Assembly (NCBI RefSeq): GCF_039542345.1
Contig: NZ_BAABHY010000005.1
Coordinates: forward strand, 284,280-348,279
Length of the DNA stretch: 64,000 nt
Direction: 5' to 3'
Source of the DNA: Orbus sasakiae
Lineage (GTDB): Bacteria; Pseudomonadota; Gammaproteobacteria; Enterobacterales; Orbaceae
How positions within the stretch are numbered: the stretch's first letter is position 1; each line of letters opens with the position of its first letter. A program made the translations under genes and the position numbers. Positions 1-9,120 of this stretch are shown here, in pieces. Below the pieces are notes generated by a model. It did no database searches. It saw only the letters and a list, made by a program, of their open reading frames with translations, and was not told the origin of the DNA.

Positions 1-1259
1 CAACACTTAATGCTGGTAGTAAGACGGATAATACGAAAGAATTGCTTGATAAATTTTTGTCATATGAAATTAATGTGATCAGCAAAGAACGGGGCGTAAA
101 ACTCGAATTGGTTAATCCACCACAAAGTGCTTTTGTAGATGGTAAAATTATTCGCTCAATACAGGCTAATCTTTTTGCAGTTTTGCGCGATATCTTATTT
201 GTAAATAGTCAAATAGCGGCAATTAAAGGCATATTAACGCCAGAGCTTGATAAAGAAAACAGCTCATTTTATATCACCAATTTAGTGTTTTCGATTTTAC
301 GTAATGCGAATGCATTACATGTTGGTGAAGATCCCAATTTAATTGTCTGTTGGGGTGGTCACTCAATTAATGAAGTTGAATACTATTATGCAAGGCAAGT
401 GGGAATGCAACTTGGACTGCGAGAACTCAATATTTGTACGGGTTGTGGGCCTGGTATTATGGAAGCGCCGATGAAGGGAGCGGCTGTCGGTCATGCACAG
501 CAACGCTATAAAGAAAGCCGTTTTATTGGTATGACTGAACCATCCATCATCGCAGCTGAACCTCCTAATGCGTTGGTTAATGAATTGATTATCATGCCTG
601 ATATTGAAAAGCGTTTAGAAGCTTTTGTTCGTATGGCCCACGGGATTATTATTTTTCCAGGTGGTCCGGGTACGGCGGAAGAACTGCTCTATATTTTGGG
701 TATTTTGCTTGATCCTGCTAATGAAAACCAAGCGTTACCGTTGATTTTAACTGGGCCAAAAGAGTGTACAGACTATTTTGCCGCGATTGATAATTTTATT
801 CATAGCACGTTAGGTGAACAAGCCACAAAGCTTTATCAAATTGTGATTGATAATCCACAAGAAGTGGCGCGTATTATGAAAAGTGGAGTAAAACAAGTTA
901 AAGCTTCACGCTTAACCAGTGGCGATGCGTATGGTTATAATTGGACGCTAAAAATCGCAAAAGATTTACAACATCCGTTTGATCCGACTCATGCCAATAT
1001 GGCAGCATTAAATCTACATAAAGATCAGCCCGTTGAACATTTAGCTGCTGACTTACGCCGCGCATTTTCCGGTATTGTGGCGGGGAATGTGAAGGAGTCG
1101 GGTATGAAGCAAATCGAAAAATATGGGCCATATAAGTTGCAAGGTGATCCGCAAATTATGCGACAGCTTGACACGCTATTAAATAGCTTTGTTAAGCAGC
1201 ATCGAATGAAATTACCGGGCGGTACGGCTTATCAACCTTGTTATGAGATCTGCTACTAA
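1..1259 (+). CDS. ppnN: Pyrimidine/purine nucleotide 5'-monophosphate nucleosidase PpnN (5'-truncated by window edge)
   Basis: PpnN (YgdH) of the LOG family hydrolyses nucleoside monophosphates to base plus ribose 5-phosphate in the cytoplasm; the E. coli enzyme is controlled by (p)ppGpp. The reading frame is already open at base 3, and the residues before the first candidate start (a TTG at base 42) still align with E. coli YgdH (compare LNAGSKTDNTKELL with LNSGSLTDNSKELL as I recall it). The true start is therefore outside the window, with roughly 40 residues missing. Visible hallmarks are CWGGHSINE, the nucleotide-binding CTGCGPGIMEAPMKGAA, and the LOG motif FPGGPGTAEELL. The C-terminus ends PCYEICY, as in the family. 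It converges on hmuT. Confidence 0.95.
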   Translation, partial: TLNAGSKTDNTKELLDKFLSYEINVISKERGVKLELVNPPQSAFVDGKIIRSIQANLFAVLRDILFVNSQIAAIKGILTPELDKENSSFYITNLVFSILRNANALHVGEDPNLIVCWGGHSINEVEYYYARQVGMQLGLRELNICTGCGPGIMEAPMKGAAVGHAQQRYKESRFIGMTEPSIIAAEPPNALVNELIIMPDIEKRLEAFVRMAHGIIIFPGGPGTAEELLYILGILLDPANENQALPLILTGPKECTDYFAAIDNFIHSTLGEQATKLYQIVIDNPQEVARIMKSGVKQVKASRLTSGDAYGYNWTLKIAKDLQHPFDPTHANMAALNLHKDQPVEHLAADLRRAFSGIVAGNVKESGMKQIEKYGPYKLQGDPQIMRQLDTLLNSFVKQHRMKLPGGTAYQPCYEICY

Positions 1260-1272
1260 AATCTGTTTTAAT

Positions 1273-1307
1273 AAGCATTATGCCGTGTATCGACGAACAT
1301 AATGCTT
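1273..1307. terminator. 10-bp inverted repeat between convergent ppnN and hmuT
   Basis: AAGCATTATG at 1273-1282 and CATAATGCTT at 1298-1307 are perfect complements around a 15-nt loop. The repeat sits between two converging genes, so it may end transcription from either side. There is no strong T-run on either strand, so intrinsic terminator strength is doubtful. Confidence 0.45.
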
Positions 1308-1329
1308 GTGGTGATGGGTAGCTATTGGA

Positions 1330-2187
1330 TCATTGGTTTATGTCTGGATAAAAACCACGGTATAAAATTTCGATGGCATCACCAATTCGAGGCCCCATAC
1401 CAAGAATTAAAGCCTGATCGATATCAACAATTCGATTATGTTTCCAGGCATTGGTATGGGTTACTCCAGCGATTTTTGCTAAATTTTCTTTACCACCCAT
1501 GGCTTGTAAAGATTGACTCGTTACAATGATAATATCGGGATTAGCAGTAATCAGTGCTTCATTACTGTAATTTTTATAAAAATGATGTGTTGCCACATTT
1601 TCCCCTCCCGCTAGTGTCATGATGCTATCCGCAACCGTATTTTTACCAGAGACTTGTGTTATTCCCGACATGCTAAATAAAAACAAGACTCTCGGCGAAG
1701 ACTGTTGAGCCGCAATTTGTTGCTGTACTGATTGCACTTGATGGTTAATTTTCGCGATTAGTGCTTCACCTTGGGGTTCGCGATGTATAGCTTTAGCGAT
1801 CAGTTTAATATTGCTGAGCAAAAGCTGTAAATTGTTTGGCACGCGTTGTAATTGTAAGACGTTGACTTTAGCTTGACGCAATTGATCAAAAATCTGTTTA
1901 GGTTCACTATCTTGCCAAGTAATAAATAATGACGGTTTTAGCGATAAAATCCCTTCGATATTTAATTGATGCCAATGGTTAATTTGAGGGAGTTGTTTGA
2001 CCTGCTCCGGATAAGTGCTGGTCATGTCAACACCGACTAATTCATCTTGTGCAGATAAAGCATATATGATCTCTGTGATTGATCCTCCTGCTGTTACAAT
2101 GCGTTCTTTGGCGTAGCTTGATGATATCATCAAGCCTAATAGTATTGCGATTAATGGTGCAAAAAACAGATGCATACGATGTCGCAT
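1330..2187 (-). CDS. hmuT: Periplasmic haem-binding protein of ABC importer
   Basis: HmuT-type substrate-binding protein that picks up haem in the periplasm and delivers it to HmuUV. A Sec signal peptide of about 26 residues (ending SSSYA) precedes the mature start KERIVTAGGSITEIIYAL, typical of the TroA/BtuF-like fold. The conserved GVDMTSTYP and AGGENVA segments and the C-terminal GMGPRIGDAIEIL match HmuT. The ATG at 2187 has AAAGGA seven bases upstream. It lies 15 nt behind the receptor gene and is presumably co-transcribed with it from the Fur-type region at 4396-4549, opposite to the other importer genes at 7165-8939. Confidence 0.9.
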   Translation of the reverse strand: MRHRMHLFFAPLIAILLGLMISSSYAKERIVTAGGSITEIIYALSAQDELVGVDMTSTYPEQVKQLPQINHWHQLNIEGILSLKPSLFITWQDSEPKQIFDQLRQAKVNVLQLQRVPNNLQLLLSNIKLIAKAIHREPQGEALIAKINHQVQSVQQQIAAQQSSPRVLFLFSMSGITQVSGKNTVADSIMTLAGGENVATHHFYKNYSNEALITANPDIIIVTSQSLQAMGGKENLAKIAGVTHTNAWKHNRIVDIDQALILGMGPRIGDAIEILYRGFYPDINQ

Positions 2188-2202
2188 TTTATTGTCCTTT
2201 TA

Positions 2203-4362
2203 TTAAAAACTCATACTGGTGGCAATGACGGCATTAAACTTAGCTGCAGGGATTGATTCATATGCCGTGGTATATTTTTTATTAAGAATATTGTTGAGAT
2301 CTAAGCCAATTTGATACTGTCTTTTATCACCAAATGATGCCACCATTGATAAATTGACGGTTGACCAACCTGCATAGTGATAGGTATTGCTATCACTCTT
2401 TTTCGTGGCATCGGTAGCTACTCGCATAAAGAGATTCGAATTTAAATCAACTTGATTAAAATAAGCGGTATGTTTAATACCAAATGAACCACTAAACAAT
2501 GGGTTTCCACTATCAAATGTTTTATATTTAGCGGTTTCAAATTGGCGACGAATCACATTCCCTTTAAAGTAAGGCGTTACGTCCCAATCAAGATACTCAA
2601 TCTCAAACTCTAAGCCATAGGTTTTGGCTTTGTTGACATTGTAGTAGTATGCGCGAAAAGTATCTTTCGAACTACTTAAACCATTACATATAGCAGAACC
2701 AGCACATTCTATATTATCAATATAATTTTTAGCTATTGAATAGTATATGGATGTGTCAATCAACCAGCTATTGTTGTTAAATCGAAAACCTAATTCATAA
2801 TTATTAGATTTTTCGGCTTCCAAATCTGGGTTACCGTAAGTTTCTTGAAGATGGGCATTCGTTATAGCATAGAGATGACTTAATGTTGGGTAAACATAAC
2901 CTTGACCAAATGATGCTCTAAGAATGAGTTCATCTGATGTTTGATAGGTTGCGCCAGTTGAAACAACTACAGTTTCACCACTATCGCTACGAGATTTGTC
3001 TACTTGAGTTGATGGCTTACATGAGAGTATAGCAGGACGATTCGAACAGGTTTCATTTTTAGAACCACTTTCTAATTTAGATTTAACCCAATATTGACGT
3101 AAACCTATATTCCAATTCAAACGCTTTGTAATAGCCCAATCATTTTGCGCAAATAAAGAAAAATGGTTTTGCTTCCAACTATTATTGCTATTTGTATAAC
3201 GTGAATAATTGAACATTGGTAAAGGCGTTTCAGATTCCATGTACATATCAAGAGTTTTATTGGATATCTGTGTTACGGTATCTTGTAAATACTGTGCACC
3301 TAAAATGAGTTTAATGCGTTCTATAGGTTGTAGGTCAACTTGAAAATTTATCCCTTTAGTTTTTTGTTTATCATCAGTTTGTGTATGGGTTTTCATATCA
3401 GGTGAAGGTACATGAATATCATTAACAAAAGTTCGTTTTAATATTTGATAATAGCCGTCAATATGAATATTTTTAATTACATTGTCATCTATTTTATAAT
3501 CATAAAATAGTCCGACTTTTTCCCTTTGTAATTTAGGTAAACTAACGAGAAAAGAGTCCATACCATCTAATTGATCTTGAGATGCATAAGTTTGTGTATC
3601 AAGCTTGTAACGATCTAAAGAGAGGCTTATTTTATGTTTATCTAAGTTCAGCCCAAACCATGCGCTTAACGTATTATTATTAAAGTCAGTATTGTCGAGC
3701 CGGCCTTCAGGTGTCTTACGCTCATCTTGCTCTGAGTAAGTGCCGCTAATGCGGTAGTCAAAAATATGATCAATTGAACCATAAACTGATGCCATCTCAG
3801 TTAAGCCATCAGTCGCACCATCATAAATAAATTTTACATGACCATTGAATGGTTTGTTGCTATTACTGCCTTTACGAGTTATAAAATTGACTACGCCACC
3901 GATAGCTTGAGAGCCGTATAGTACTGAATAGGGCCCCTTAATGACTTCCACTCGTTCGACTGACTCCATATCAATTAAAATTCCGGCGGAAGAACCATGC
4001 CCGGATCGATGGTATGAGACTTCTTGCCCATCAATCAAGATCAAAACACGTGATGGTGCTTCGCCTCGTATCATAATTTGTTTACGCCCAGCTAATGCAT
4101 TATCGGAAATCTCGACACCAGGGACATCGCGCAATGTTTCAATAATTGAATCACCATTATTTTCTCTGATTTCTTCACTGTTAATTGCCACGACTGACAC
4201 AGAGCTATCCCAAATCGATTGTTCGCCTCTTGCCGCCGTTACAACGATCGTATCTTGTTGATGGCTGTGTTCTGCGGCCAGTACATAATGTGTACTCATT
4301 ATCGTGCTAAATAAACACGTCAATGAGGCTGCGATGAGTGTTTTTTTTGAAGTTATTATCAT
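2203..4362 (-). CDS. TonB-dependent outer-membrane receptor, probably for haem/haemoproteins
   Basis: A 719-residue outer-membrane gated channel. A signal peptide of about 30 residues is followed by a TonB box (DTIVVTAA, about 37-44), the plug domain (VPGVEI, MIRGEAPSRVLILIDGQ, VERVEVIKGPYSVLYGSQAIGGVVNFIT) and a 22-strand-type barrel ending in phenylalanine (ATSMSF). In haem receptors a FRAP/NPNL pair flanks a haem-binding His. Here the equivalent stretch reads YVYPTLSHLY ... HLQETYGNPDL, so NPNL is nearly kept (NPDL), FRAP is not, and His residues lie between them. The plug resembles CirA/IrgA-type receptors as much as HmuR, so the substrate is inferred from its haem-gene neighbours. It starts the leftward Fur-type transcript with hmuT. 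Confidence 0.85.
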   Translation of the reverse strand: MIITSKKTLIAASLTCLFSTIMSTHYVLAAEHSHQQDTIVVTAARGEQSIWDSSVSVVAINSEEIRENNGDSIIETLRDVPGVEISDNALAGRKQIMIRGEAPSRVLILIDGQEVSYHRSGHGSSAGILIDMESVERVEVIKGPYSVLYGSQAIGGVVNFITRKGSNSNKPFNGHVKFIYDGATDGLTEMASVYGSIDHIFDYRISGTYSEQDERKTPEGRLDNTDFNNNTLSAWFGLNLDKHKISLSLDRYKLDTQTYASQDQLDGMDSFLVSLPKLQREKVGLFYDYKIDDNVIKNIHIDGYYQILKRTFVNDIHVPSPDMKTHTQTDDKQKTKGINFQVDLQPIERIKLILGAQYLQDTVTQISNKTLDMYMESETPLPMFNYSRYTNSNNSWKQNHFSLFAQNDWAITKRLNWNIGLRQYWVKSKLESGSKNETCSNRPAILSCKPSTQVDKSRSDSGETVVVSTGATYQTSDELILRASFGQGYVYPTLSHLYAITNAHLQETYGNPDLEAEKSNNYELGFRFNNNSWLIDTSIYYSIAKNYIDNIECAGSAICNGLSSSKDTFRAYYYNVNKAKTYGLEFEIEYLDWDVTPYFKGNVIRRQFETAKYKTFDSGNPLFSGSFGIKHTAYFNQVDLNSNLFMRVATDATKKSDSNTYHYAGWSTVNLSMVASFGDKRQYQIGLDLNNILNKKYTTAYESIPAAKFNAVIATSMSF

Positions 4363-4395
4363 AAGATTTCGCCTGATTATTGTTTAAATTAATTC

Positions 4396-4414
4396 GCAAA
4401 TGATAATCATTCGC
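4396..4414. promoter_or_regulatory. Fur box for the receptor-hmuT transcript
   Basis: GCAAATGATAATCATTCGC matches the 19-bp E. coli Fur consensus (GATAATGATAATCATTATC) at 15 positions, with the central ATGATAATCATT intact. It lies about 35 bases upstream of the receptor start codon, where a repressor would cover the promoter. Confidence 0.8.
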
Positions 4415-4506
4415 AATAATATTGTAAAGGTAGTTTTCCAATATTCATTTAAATAATTAAAAATCATGATGTTAGTAATAACTTAAAAAATTTAAGGATT
4501 TATTTG

Positions 4507-4549
4507 CTAAATGAGAATAATTATTGTTTAATTTATCATTCTCATTAAC
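4507..4549. promoter_or_regulatory. Two further Fur-like boxes upstream of hutW
   Basis: 4507-4525 (ATGAGAATAATTATT core) and, on the minus strand, 4549-4533 (GTTAATGAGAATGATAA) each match the Fur consensus at about 13 positions. They lie 20-60 bases before the hutW start, so both divergent transcripts seem to be iron-repressed. Confidence 0.7.
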
Positions 4550-4568
4550 AAAGATATAGCAATTCAAT

Positions 4569-5993
4569 ATGACATTAGATTTGACGCCATTTTTTGCACA
4601 GGTAGAGGGTATACCATTTAAAGATCGATGGGCCGTCATGCCTTTTCGAGGATCAATTCCCGTTGATAAAGCGTTGATTCAACAAACTTGGCATGAGTTG
4701 CATCAAAGGATGATGCCAAAATCTAAACGTTTGATGTATATTCATATTCCGTTTTGCGCAACACACTGCCAATTTTGTGGTTTTTATCAAAATCCATTAA
4801 AACAACATGATACTGCGATTTACACACAATATTTAATTCAAGAATTGTTGATGGACGCTGATAGTCATTTAACTCAATCAGCACCGATTCATGCTGTTTA
4901 TTTTGGTGGTGGAACGCCCACTGCCTTAAGCGCTGATCAATTACATAACATTATCAGCACGATTAAGTCCCATTACCCTCTTGCCCCCGATTGTGAGATT
5001 ACGGTTGAGGGGCGTATTTTAGATTTTAATGATGATAAAATTGATGCGTGTCTTGAGGCCGGTGCCAATCGTTTCTCTATTGGTATTCAAACTTTTGATT
5101 CAGCAATTCGAAAACGGTTGGGGCGCACGTCAAATAAGCAACAAGCAATCACCTTTTTAACAAATCTTGCTGAACGAGATAAAGCCGCCGTCGTGTGCGA
5201 TTTGATCTTTGGCTTGCCACAACAAACCCTGCAAACATGGGATGAAGATTTAGCCATAGTTAACGATTTACCGCTAGATGGTGTTGACCTGTATGCGCTA
5301 AATTTATTACCTACCACCCCTTTATTCAAAGGGGTTGAAAATAAGCGTATTGTTATTGCTGATGCACAGCAAAAGGCTGAGTTCTATCAGCGAGGTGTTC
5401 AACGATTGGATCACGATGGCTGGAGCCAATTGAGTAATAGCCATTTTGGTAAAACCACTCGTGAACGAAACCTATATAATATTTTAATTAAGCAAGGTGC
5501 TGATTATTTAGCATTTGGTTCATGTGCAGGCGGTAATTTAAACGGTCAGTCATTTATGATTGAACGCAATTTAGAGAACTATTACAAACAACTTGATGCA
5601 CAACAAAAACCACTGATGATGATCTTGCAAGCCGGCCCCCAATTAACGTGGTTGCAGCTTTTACAAGGTGGGATTGAGGCAGGCAGAGTTGATCTCAATC
5701 GGCTGACTGTGCAGATTAATGCATTACTTCCCCTTATTCAGCAATGGCATCAAGCCGGGCTGTTAATGGATGACAGTCCCATTTTGCGTCTGACGATATC
5801 CGGGCGTTTTTGGGCAAGTAATTTACTGTTTGCATTACAAAAATTGCTGATGGCGCTTAATGAACCTGAATTAGCGAAGAAACAGATAATGGCAGCAGGT
5901 CATCATGCTCAACATGGCGGAAAAATGCCGTCAGAAGCAGCAATTAACATGATGAAAAACAATGCAATGAAACATAATTTAGCCAACAAATAA
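4569..5993 (+). CDS. hutW: Anaerobic haem-degrading radical SAM methyltransferase (ChuW/HutW)
   Basis: A 474-residue radical SAM enzyme of the ChuW/HutW family, related to HemN/HemW. ChuW opens the porphyrin ring without oxygen by a radical methyl transfer, freeing Fe(II) and giving the linear tetrapyrrole anaerobilin. The 4Fe-4S cysteines are in CATHCQFC (C63, C67, C70), followed by FGGGTPTALS (SAM binding) and RFSIGIQTFDSAIRKRLGR. The C-terminal part contains the family-typical FGSCAGGNLNG. The ATG at 4569 has no strong Shine-Dalgarno. It heads the rightward Fur-type operon, with hutX starting 24 nt after its stop. Confidence 0.92.
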   Translation: MTLDLTPFFAQVEGIPFKDRWAVMPFRGSIPVDKALIQQTWHELHQRMMPKSKRLMYIHIPFCATHCQFCGFYQNPLKQHDTAIYTQYLIQELLMDADSHLTQSAPIHAVYFGGGTPTALSADQLHNIISTIKSHYPLAPDCEITVEGRILDFNDDKIDACLEAGANRFSIGIQTFDSAIRKRLGRTSNKQQAITFLTNLAERDKAAVVCDLIFGLPQQTLQTWDEDLAIVNDLPLDGVDLYALNLLPTTPLFKGVENKRIVIADAQQKAEFYQRGVQRLDHDGWSQLSNSHFGKTTRERNLYNILIKQGADYLAFGSCAGGNLNGQSFMIERNLENYYKQLDAQQKPLMMILQAGPQLTWLQLLQGGIEAGRVDLNRLTVQINALLPLIQQWHQAGLLMDDSPILRLTISGRFWASNLLFALQKLLMALNEPELAKKQIMAAGHHAQHGGKMPSEAAINMMKNNAMKHNLANK

Positions 5994-6017
5994 GAATTAA
6001 AATAAGGAGTTAATAGA

Positions 6018-6506
6018 ATGACAAAACCAAGTTTGACTGAATTGATGGCAACAGCGCCAGATGGCACATTAGAGAAAATTGCTCAAAAATATCAGGTATC
6101 TCTATTTGAGGTCATTAACGCAATGCCAGAAAAACACATTATTGCTGGCGAATATTTTGATCAAGTATGGAGTGAAGCTGCAACTTGGGACATTGTGACA
6201 ATATTAATTAATTCCCCCGATATTATCTTTGAATATCAAGGTAAATTACCAACAGGTTTCCATCGTCACGGCTATTTTAACCTACGAGCAAAAACCGGTT
6301 TAAGTGGTCATATTAAAGCTGAAAATTGTCAACATATCGCGTTTGTAGAGCGTCAATTTATGGGTACGGATACAGCATCAATTATTTTCTTAAATCAAAG
6401 TGGTAATGCGATGTTTAAGATTTTTGTTGGTAGAGATAGCCATCATCAATTAATTGAAGAGCAATTATCATCTTATCGTCAACTTGCGCAGTTGCAACAT
6501 CAATAG
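6018..6506 (+). CDS. hutX: Cytosolic haem carrier/utilisation protein HutX (ChuX)
   Basis: A 162-residue HutX/ChuX-family protein. Members are dimeric cytosolic haem binders that pass haem to the degrading enzyme and buffer free haem. Family features include the N-terminal helix pair (PDGTLEKIAQKYQVSLFEVI), WDIVTILINSPD, the His-rich strand GFHRHGYFNLR, and FVERQFMGTDTASIIFLNQSGNAMFKIFVGRD. The start is clear, with AAGGAG seven bases before the ATG. It lies between hutW and the chuY-like gene, the same W-X-Y order as the chu locus of E. coli O157. Confidence 0.92.
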   Translation: MTKPSLTELMATAPDGTLEKIAQKYQVSLFEVINAMPEKHIIAGEYFDQVWSEAATWDIVTILINSPDIIFEYQGKLPTGFHRHGYFNLRAKTGLSGHIKAENCQHIAFVERQFMGTDTASIIFLNQSGNAMFKIFVGRDSHHQLIEEQLSSYRQLAQLQHQ

Positions 6507-6513
6507 GGATACT

Positions 6514-7146
6514 ATGGCAGATTTACTGATATTTGGTGCAAGTCGTGGCACGGGGCATCAATTAATGACGATGGCATTAAAACGTGGCGACCATTGTGTT
6601 GCAGTTGTTCGCAATCAACAAAGTGCAGAGCAGTTAAATGCTTTAGGTGCAACGACATTAGTCGGGGATGCCAATGATCCGATTACGGTTCATCAAGCGT
6701 GTTTATTAGTTGGGAAAAATGCCACGATTATTTCGACCTTAGGTGGCGAAAAAGCCAATTATCAAGCCCAAATGAATATTATTAATCAGGCTGAAAAGAG
6801 TGCAATCAAACGAATGATTCTCGTGACATCTTTAGGGTGTGGTGACAGTTGGTCTTTCCTCTCTGAACGCGCTAAACAAGCCTTTGGTTACTCAGTAAGA
6901 GAAAAAACACTAGCCGAATCATGGTTAGCAACGAGTTCACTTAATTATACAATTTTAAGGCCAGGTGGTTTAACCGATGGAGAGCCGACACTTCAAGCAA
7001 AATGTTATTGTGATCAGGAAGTGCATGGTTATATACGCCGCAGTGATCTTGCATCAGTGATATTGGCACACATCGATTTAGCTAAACTTGATAACCAAGC
7101 CTACTTAGTTATCGATCCGTCTTTAGCGGATAAACGTAATAATTAA
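6514..7146 (+). CDS. NAD(P)H-binding reductase, ChuY/anaerobilin-reductase-like
   Basis: A 210-residue atypical short-chain dehydrogenase/NAD(P)-binding protein. The Rossmann glycine motif FGASRGTG lies at residues 7-14, VTSLGCGDSW gives the SDR-like active-site region, and LRPGGLTDG follows. I take the ATG at 6514 because GGGAT lies just upstream and the protein then begins MADLLIFGAS; a longer frame open from 6454 would overlap hutX. In the chu system ChuY reduces anaerobilin with NADPH. Position and fold make that the likely role, but NAD(P)-binding proteins are diverse. It is 7 nt from hutX and 18 nt from hmuU. Confidence 0.8.
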   Translation: MADLLIFGASRGTGHQLMTMALKRGDHCVAVVRNQQSAEQLNALGATTLVGDANDPITVHQACLLVGKNATIISTLGGEKANYQAQMNIINQAEKSAIKRMILVTSLGCGDSWSFLSERAKQAFGYSVREKTLAESWLATSSLNYTILRPGGLTDGEPTLQAKCYCDQEVHGYIRRSDLASVILAHIDLAKLDNQAYLVIDPSLADKRNN

Positions 7147-7164
7147 AAGGATGTATTTACGTTA

Positions 7165-8175
7165 ATGGCAACTAATATACGTTTTGGTCAACGGCAATGT
7201 ATCCTTATTGGATTGACTATTTTATTGCTCGTTTCTATGCTACTGTCAGTCAATATGGGCGCGTTAACGCTATCATTTAATATGCTAACTTCATTACCAT
7301 TTGATGATCCATTATGGCAGATTTGGTTAAATATCCGTTTACCTAGGGTTTTATTAGCCGTTATTGTTGGTATGGCATTAGCCACTTCAGGGGTTGTGAT
7401 GCAAGGGGTATTTCGTAATCCGTTGGCGGATGCGGGTCTGCTTGGTATCAGTAGTGGGGCTGCACTGTGTGTTGGTTTAGTGATTATTTTACCGATTACA
7501 TTACCTGCTTTTATATCGCTTTATAGTCATATGCTAGCGGCCTTTTTAGGGGGGAGTGTTATCTGTTTTATTATTTATGGGCTTAGTTACGCTAAACACG
7601 GTTCAACCGTTTTATTACTGTTAGCTGGGATCGCCATTAATGCCCTGACAGCATCCATGATTGGTTTACTCAGTTATATCAGTGATGATCAACAATTACG
7701 TCAATTATCGTTATGGACGATGGGTAATCTTGCCAAAGGTCAGTGGGACGCTGTTATTATCGCGGCAACACTCATTGTGCCAGCGGTTCTTACTGTGGTT
7801 TTAATGAGTCATGCACTAAATACTTTACAGCTTGGCGATGAAGATGCCCACTATTTAGGATTAAATGTACAAAAAACGAAACGTATTTTAATGCTATTAA
7901 GTGCGTTATTAATTGGGACATCAGTTGCGGTGAGTGGCATTATTGCTTTTGTTGGTTTAGCTGTGCCACATATGCTCAGGCTGACCTTAGGGGCTGATCA
8001 CCGTTGGTTAGTCCCAGCAACCATTTTAGGCGGTGGAACATTATTATTAATTGCTGACACGATAGCTAGAACGGTTGTTGCGCCAAATGAAATTCCGATA
8101 GGGTTACTGACAAGTTTAATTGGTGCACCTTACTTTTTGTGGTTAATTTTACGTAAAAAGGGTGCAATATGTTAA
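7165..8175 (+). CDS. hmuU: Haem ABC transporter permease (FecCD family)
   Basis: A 336-residue inner-membrane permease with about ten hydrophobic helices, typical of BtuC/HmuU. The FecCD motif RLPRVLLAVIVGMALATSGV comes at about 53-72, followed by FRNPLADAGLLGISSGA. The cytoplasmic coupling region contains GLAVPHMLRL, and a conserved region ends GEIP-like (NEIPIGLLTSLIGAPYFLWL). The nearest AAGGA lies about 14 bases upstream of the ATG, rather far, so the start could be off by a few codons. Its stop overlaps the start of hmuV, so the two are translationally coupled. Confidence 0.92.
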   Translation: MATNIRFGQRQCILIGLTILLLVSMLLSVNMGALTLSFNMLTSLPFDDPLWQIWLNIRLPRVLLAVIVGMALATSGVVMQGVFRNPLADAGLLGISSGAALCVGLVIILPITLPAFISLYSHMLAAFLGGSVICFIIYGLSYAKHGSTVLLLLAGIAINALTASMIGLLSYISDDQQLRQLSLWTMGNLAKGQWDAVIIAATLIVPAVLTVVLMSHALNTLQLGDEDAHYLGLNVQKTKRILMLLSALLIGTSVAVSGIIAFVGLAVPHMLRLTLGADHRWLVPATILGGGTLLLIADTIARTVVAPNEIPIGLLTSLIGAPYFLWLILRKKGAIC

Positions 8176-8939
8176 AGGCTCGGCAGCTAAGCTATCAAGT
8201 TGGGACAACTATTTTAGTTGATGATGTTTCATTAAATATTGATCAAGGTGAATTAGTCGTTATTATTGGTCCAAATGGGGCGGGTAAATCAACGTTATTA
8301 CGCCTTTTAACGGGTTATTTAGTGCCAAGTCAAGGTCAGTGTCATTTACTCGATAAACCAATTAATGATTGGTCACACCAAGCATTGTCAAAAGTTCGAA
8401 CAGTTATGCGCCAACAATCAAATATGACATTTCCGTTTAGCGCCAAAGAAGTGATTGCGATGGGCCGGGTACCTCATGGTAAACGGTATTTTAAGCAAGC
8501 ATTAGACGATGTGATTACGAAAACGGACTGTGAGGGTTTGTGTCATAAAGACTATCGTCAACTTTCTGGTGGGGAACAGCAACGTGTCCAGTTAGCCAGA
8601 GTATTAGCGCAGTTGTGGCAGCCTGAACCTTCCCCAAGACTACTTTTTTTGGATGAGCCAACTTCTGCGTTAGATCTTTACCAACAGCAACAGATGTTAC
8701 GTTTATTGCATGGATTGACCCGTCATGAACCCTTAGGTGTATGCTGTATTTTACACGATCTTAATCTTGCTGCATTATATGCAGATCGTTTATTTCTTAT
8801 CCATCAAGGGAAATTGGTTGAACAAGGTAAACCGGATTTAGTTTTGACCAAAACGGTACTAACGAAATGGTATCACGCTGATCTTACTGTACATAATCAT
8901 CCTACCCATAATGTCCCCCAAATCAGCTTATTAAGGTAG
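8169..8939 (+). CDS. hmuV: Haem ABC transporter ATP-binding protein
   Basis: A 256-residue ATPase that drives haem import through HmuU. Walker A GPNGAGKST at 34-42, signature LSGGEQQRV at 132-140, Walker B LLFLDEPTSALD at 158-169, and H-loop ILHDLNLAAL are all intact. The ATG lies inside the last codons of hmuU (7-nt overlap). It ends the rightward haem operon; HmuT is supplied by the opposite transcript. Confidence 0.93.
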   Translation: MLKARQLSYQVGTTILVDDVSLNIDQGELVVIIGPNGAGKSTLLRLLTGYLVPSQGQCHLLDKPINDWSHQALSKVRTVMRQQSNMTFPFSAKEVIAMGRVPHGKRYFKQALDDVITKTDCEGLCHKDYRQLSGGEQQRVQLARVLAQLWQPEPSPRLLFLDEPTSALDLYQQQQMLRLLHGLTRHEPLGVCCILHDLNLAALYADRLFLIHQGKLVEQGKPDLVLTKTVLTKWYHADLTVHNHPTHNVPQISLLR

Positions 8940-9031
8940 CTCGTCAGCCATGTTATATCATGGCAAAAGGTCACGGAAATCGGCTATTAGGCTATTATAT
9001 TGACATAGATATTAGCTATAAAAATGATAGA

Positions 9032-9059
9032 TTGAGGTAACACACAAAGCGGGTATACT
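9032..9059 (+). promoter_or_regulatory. Sigma-70-type promoter candidate for sodA
   Basis: TTGAGG (9032-9037), a 16-base spacer and TATACT (9054-9059) resemble -35 and -10 elements. They lie about 60 bases before the sodA start, whose ribosome site AAAGGAG is at 9108-9114. Confidence 0.5.
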
Positions 9060-9120
9060 GAATTGTTATTAACATAGACTTTAATGCTATTCCCTATAAT
9101 GATTACAAAGGAGCAATACT

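Noticed and set aside
3941..4261. 106-codon plus-strand frame within the receptor gene
   Set aside because: It is antisense to the conserved plug domain and has no recognisable domain.
8947..8964. GCCATG-TTATAT-CATGGC hairpin after hmuV as a terminator
   Set aside because: The stem is only six bases with no T-run on the plus strand; too weak to list as a terminator.
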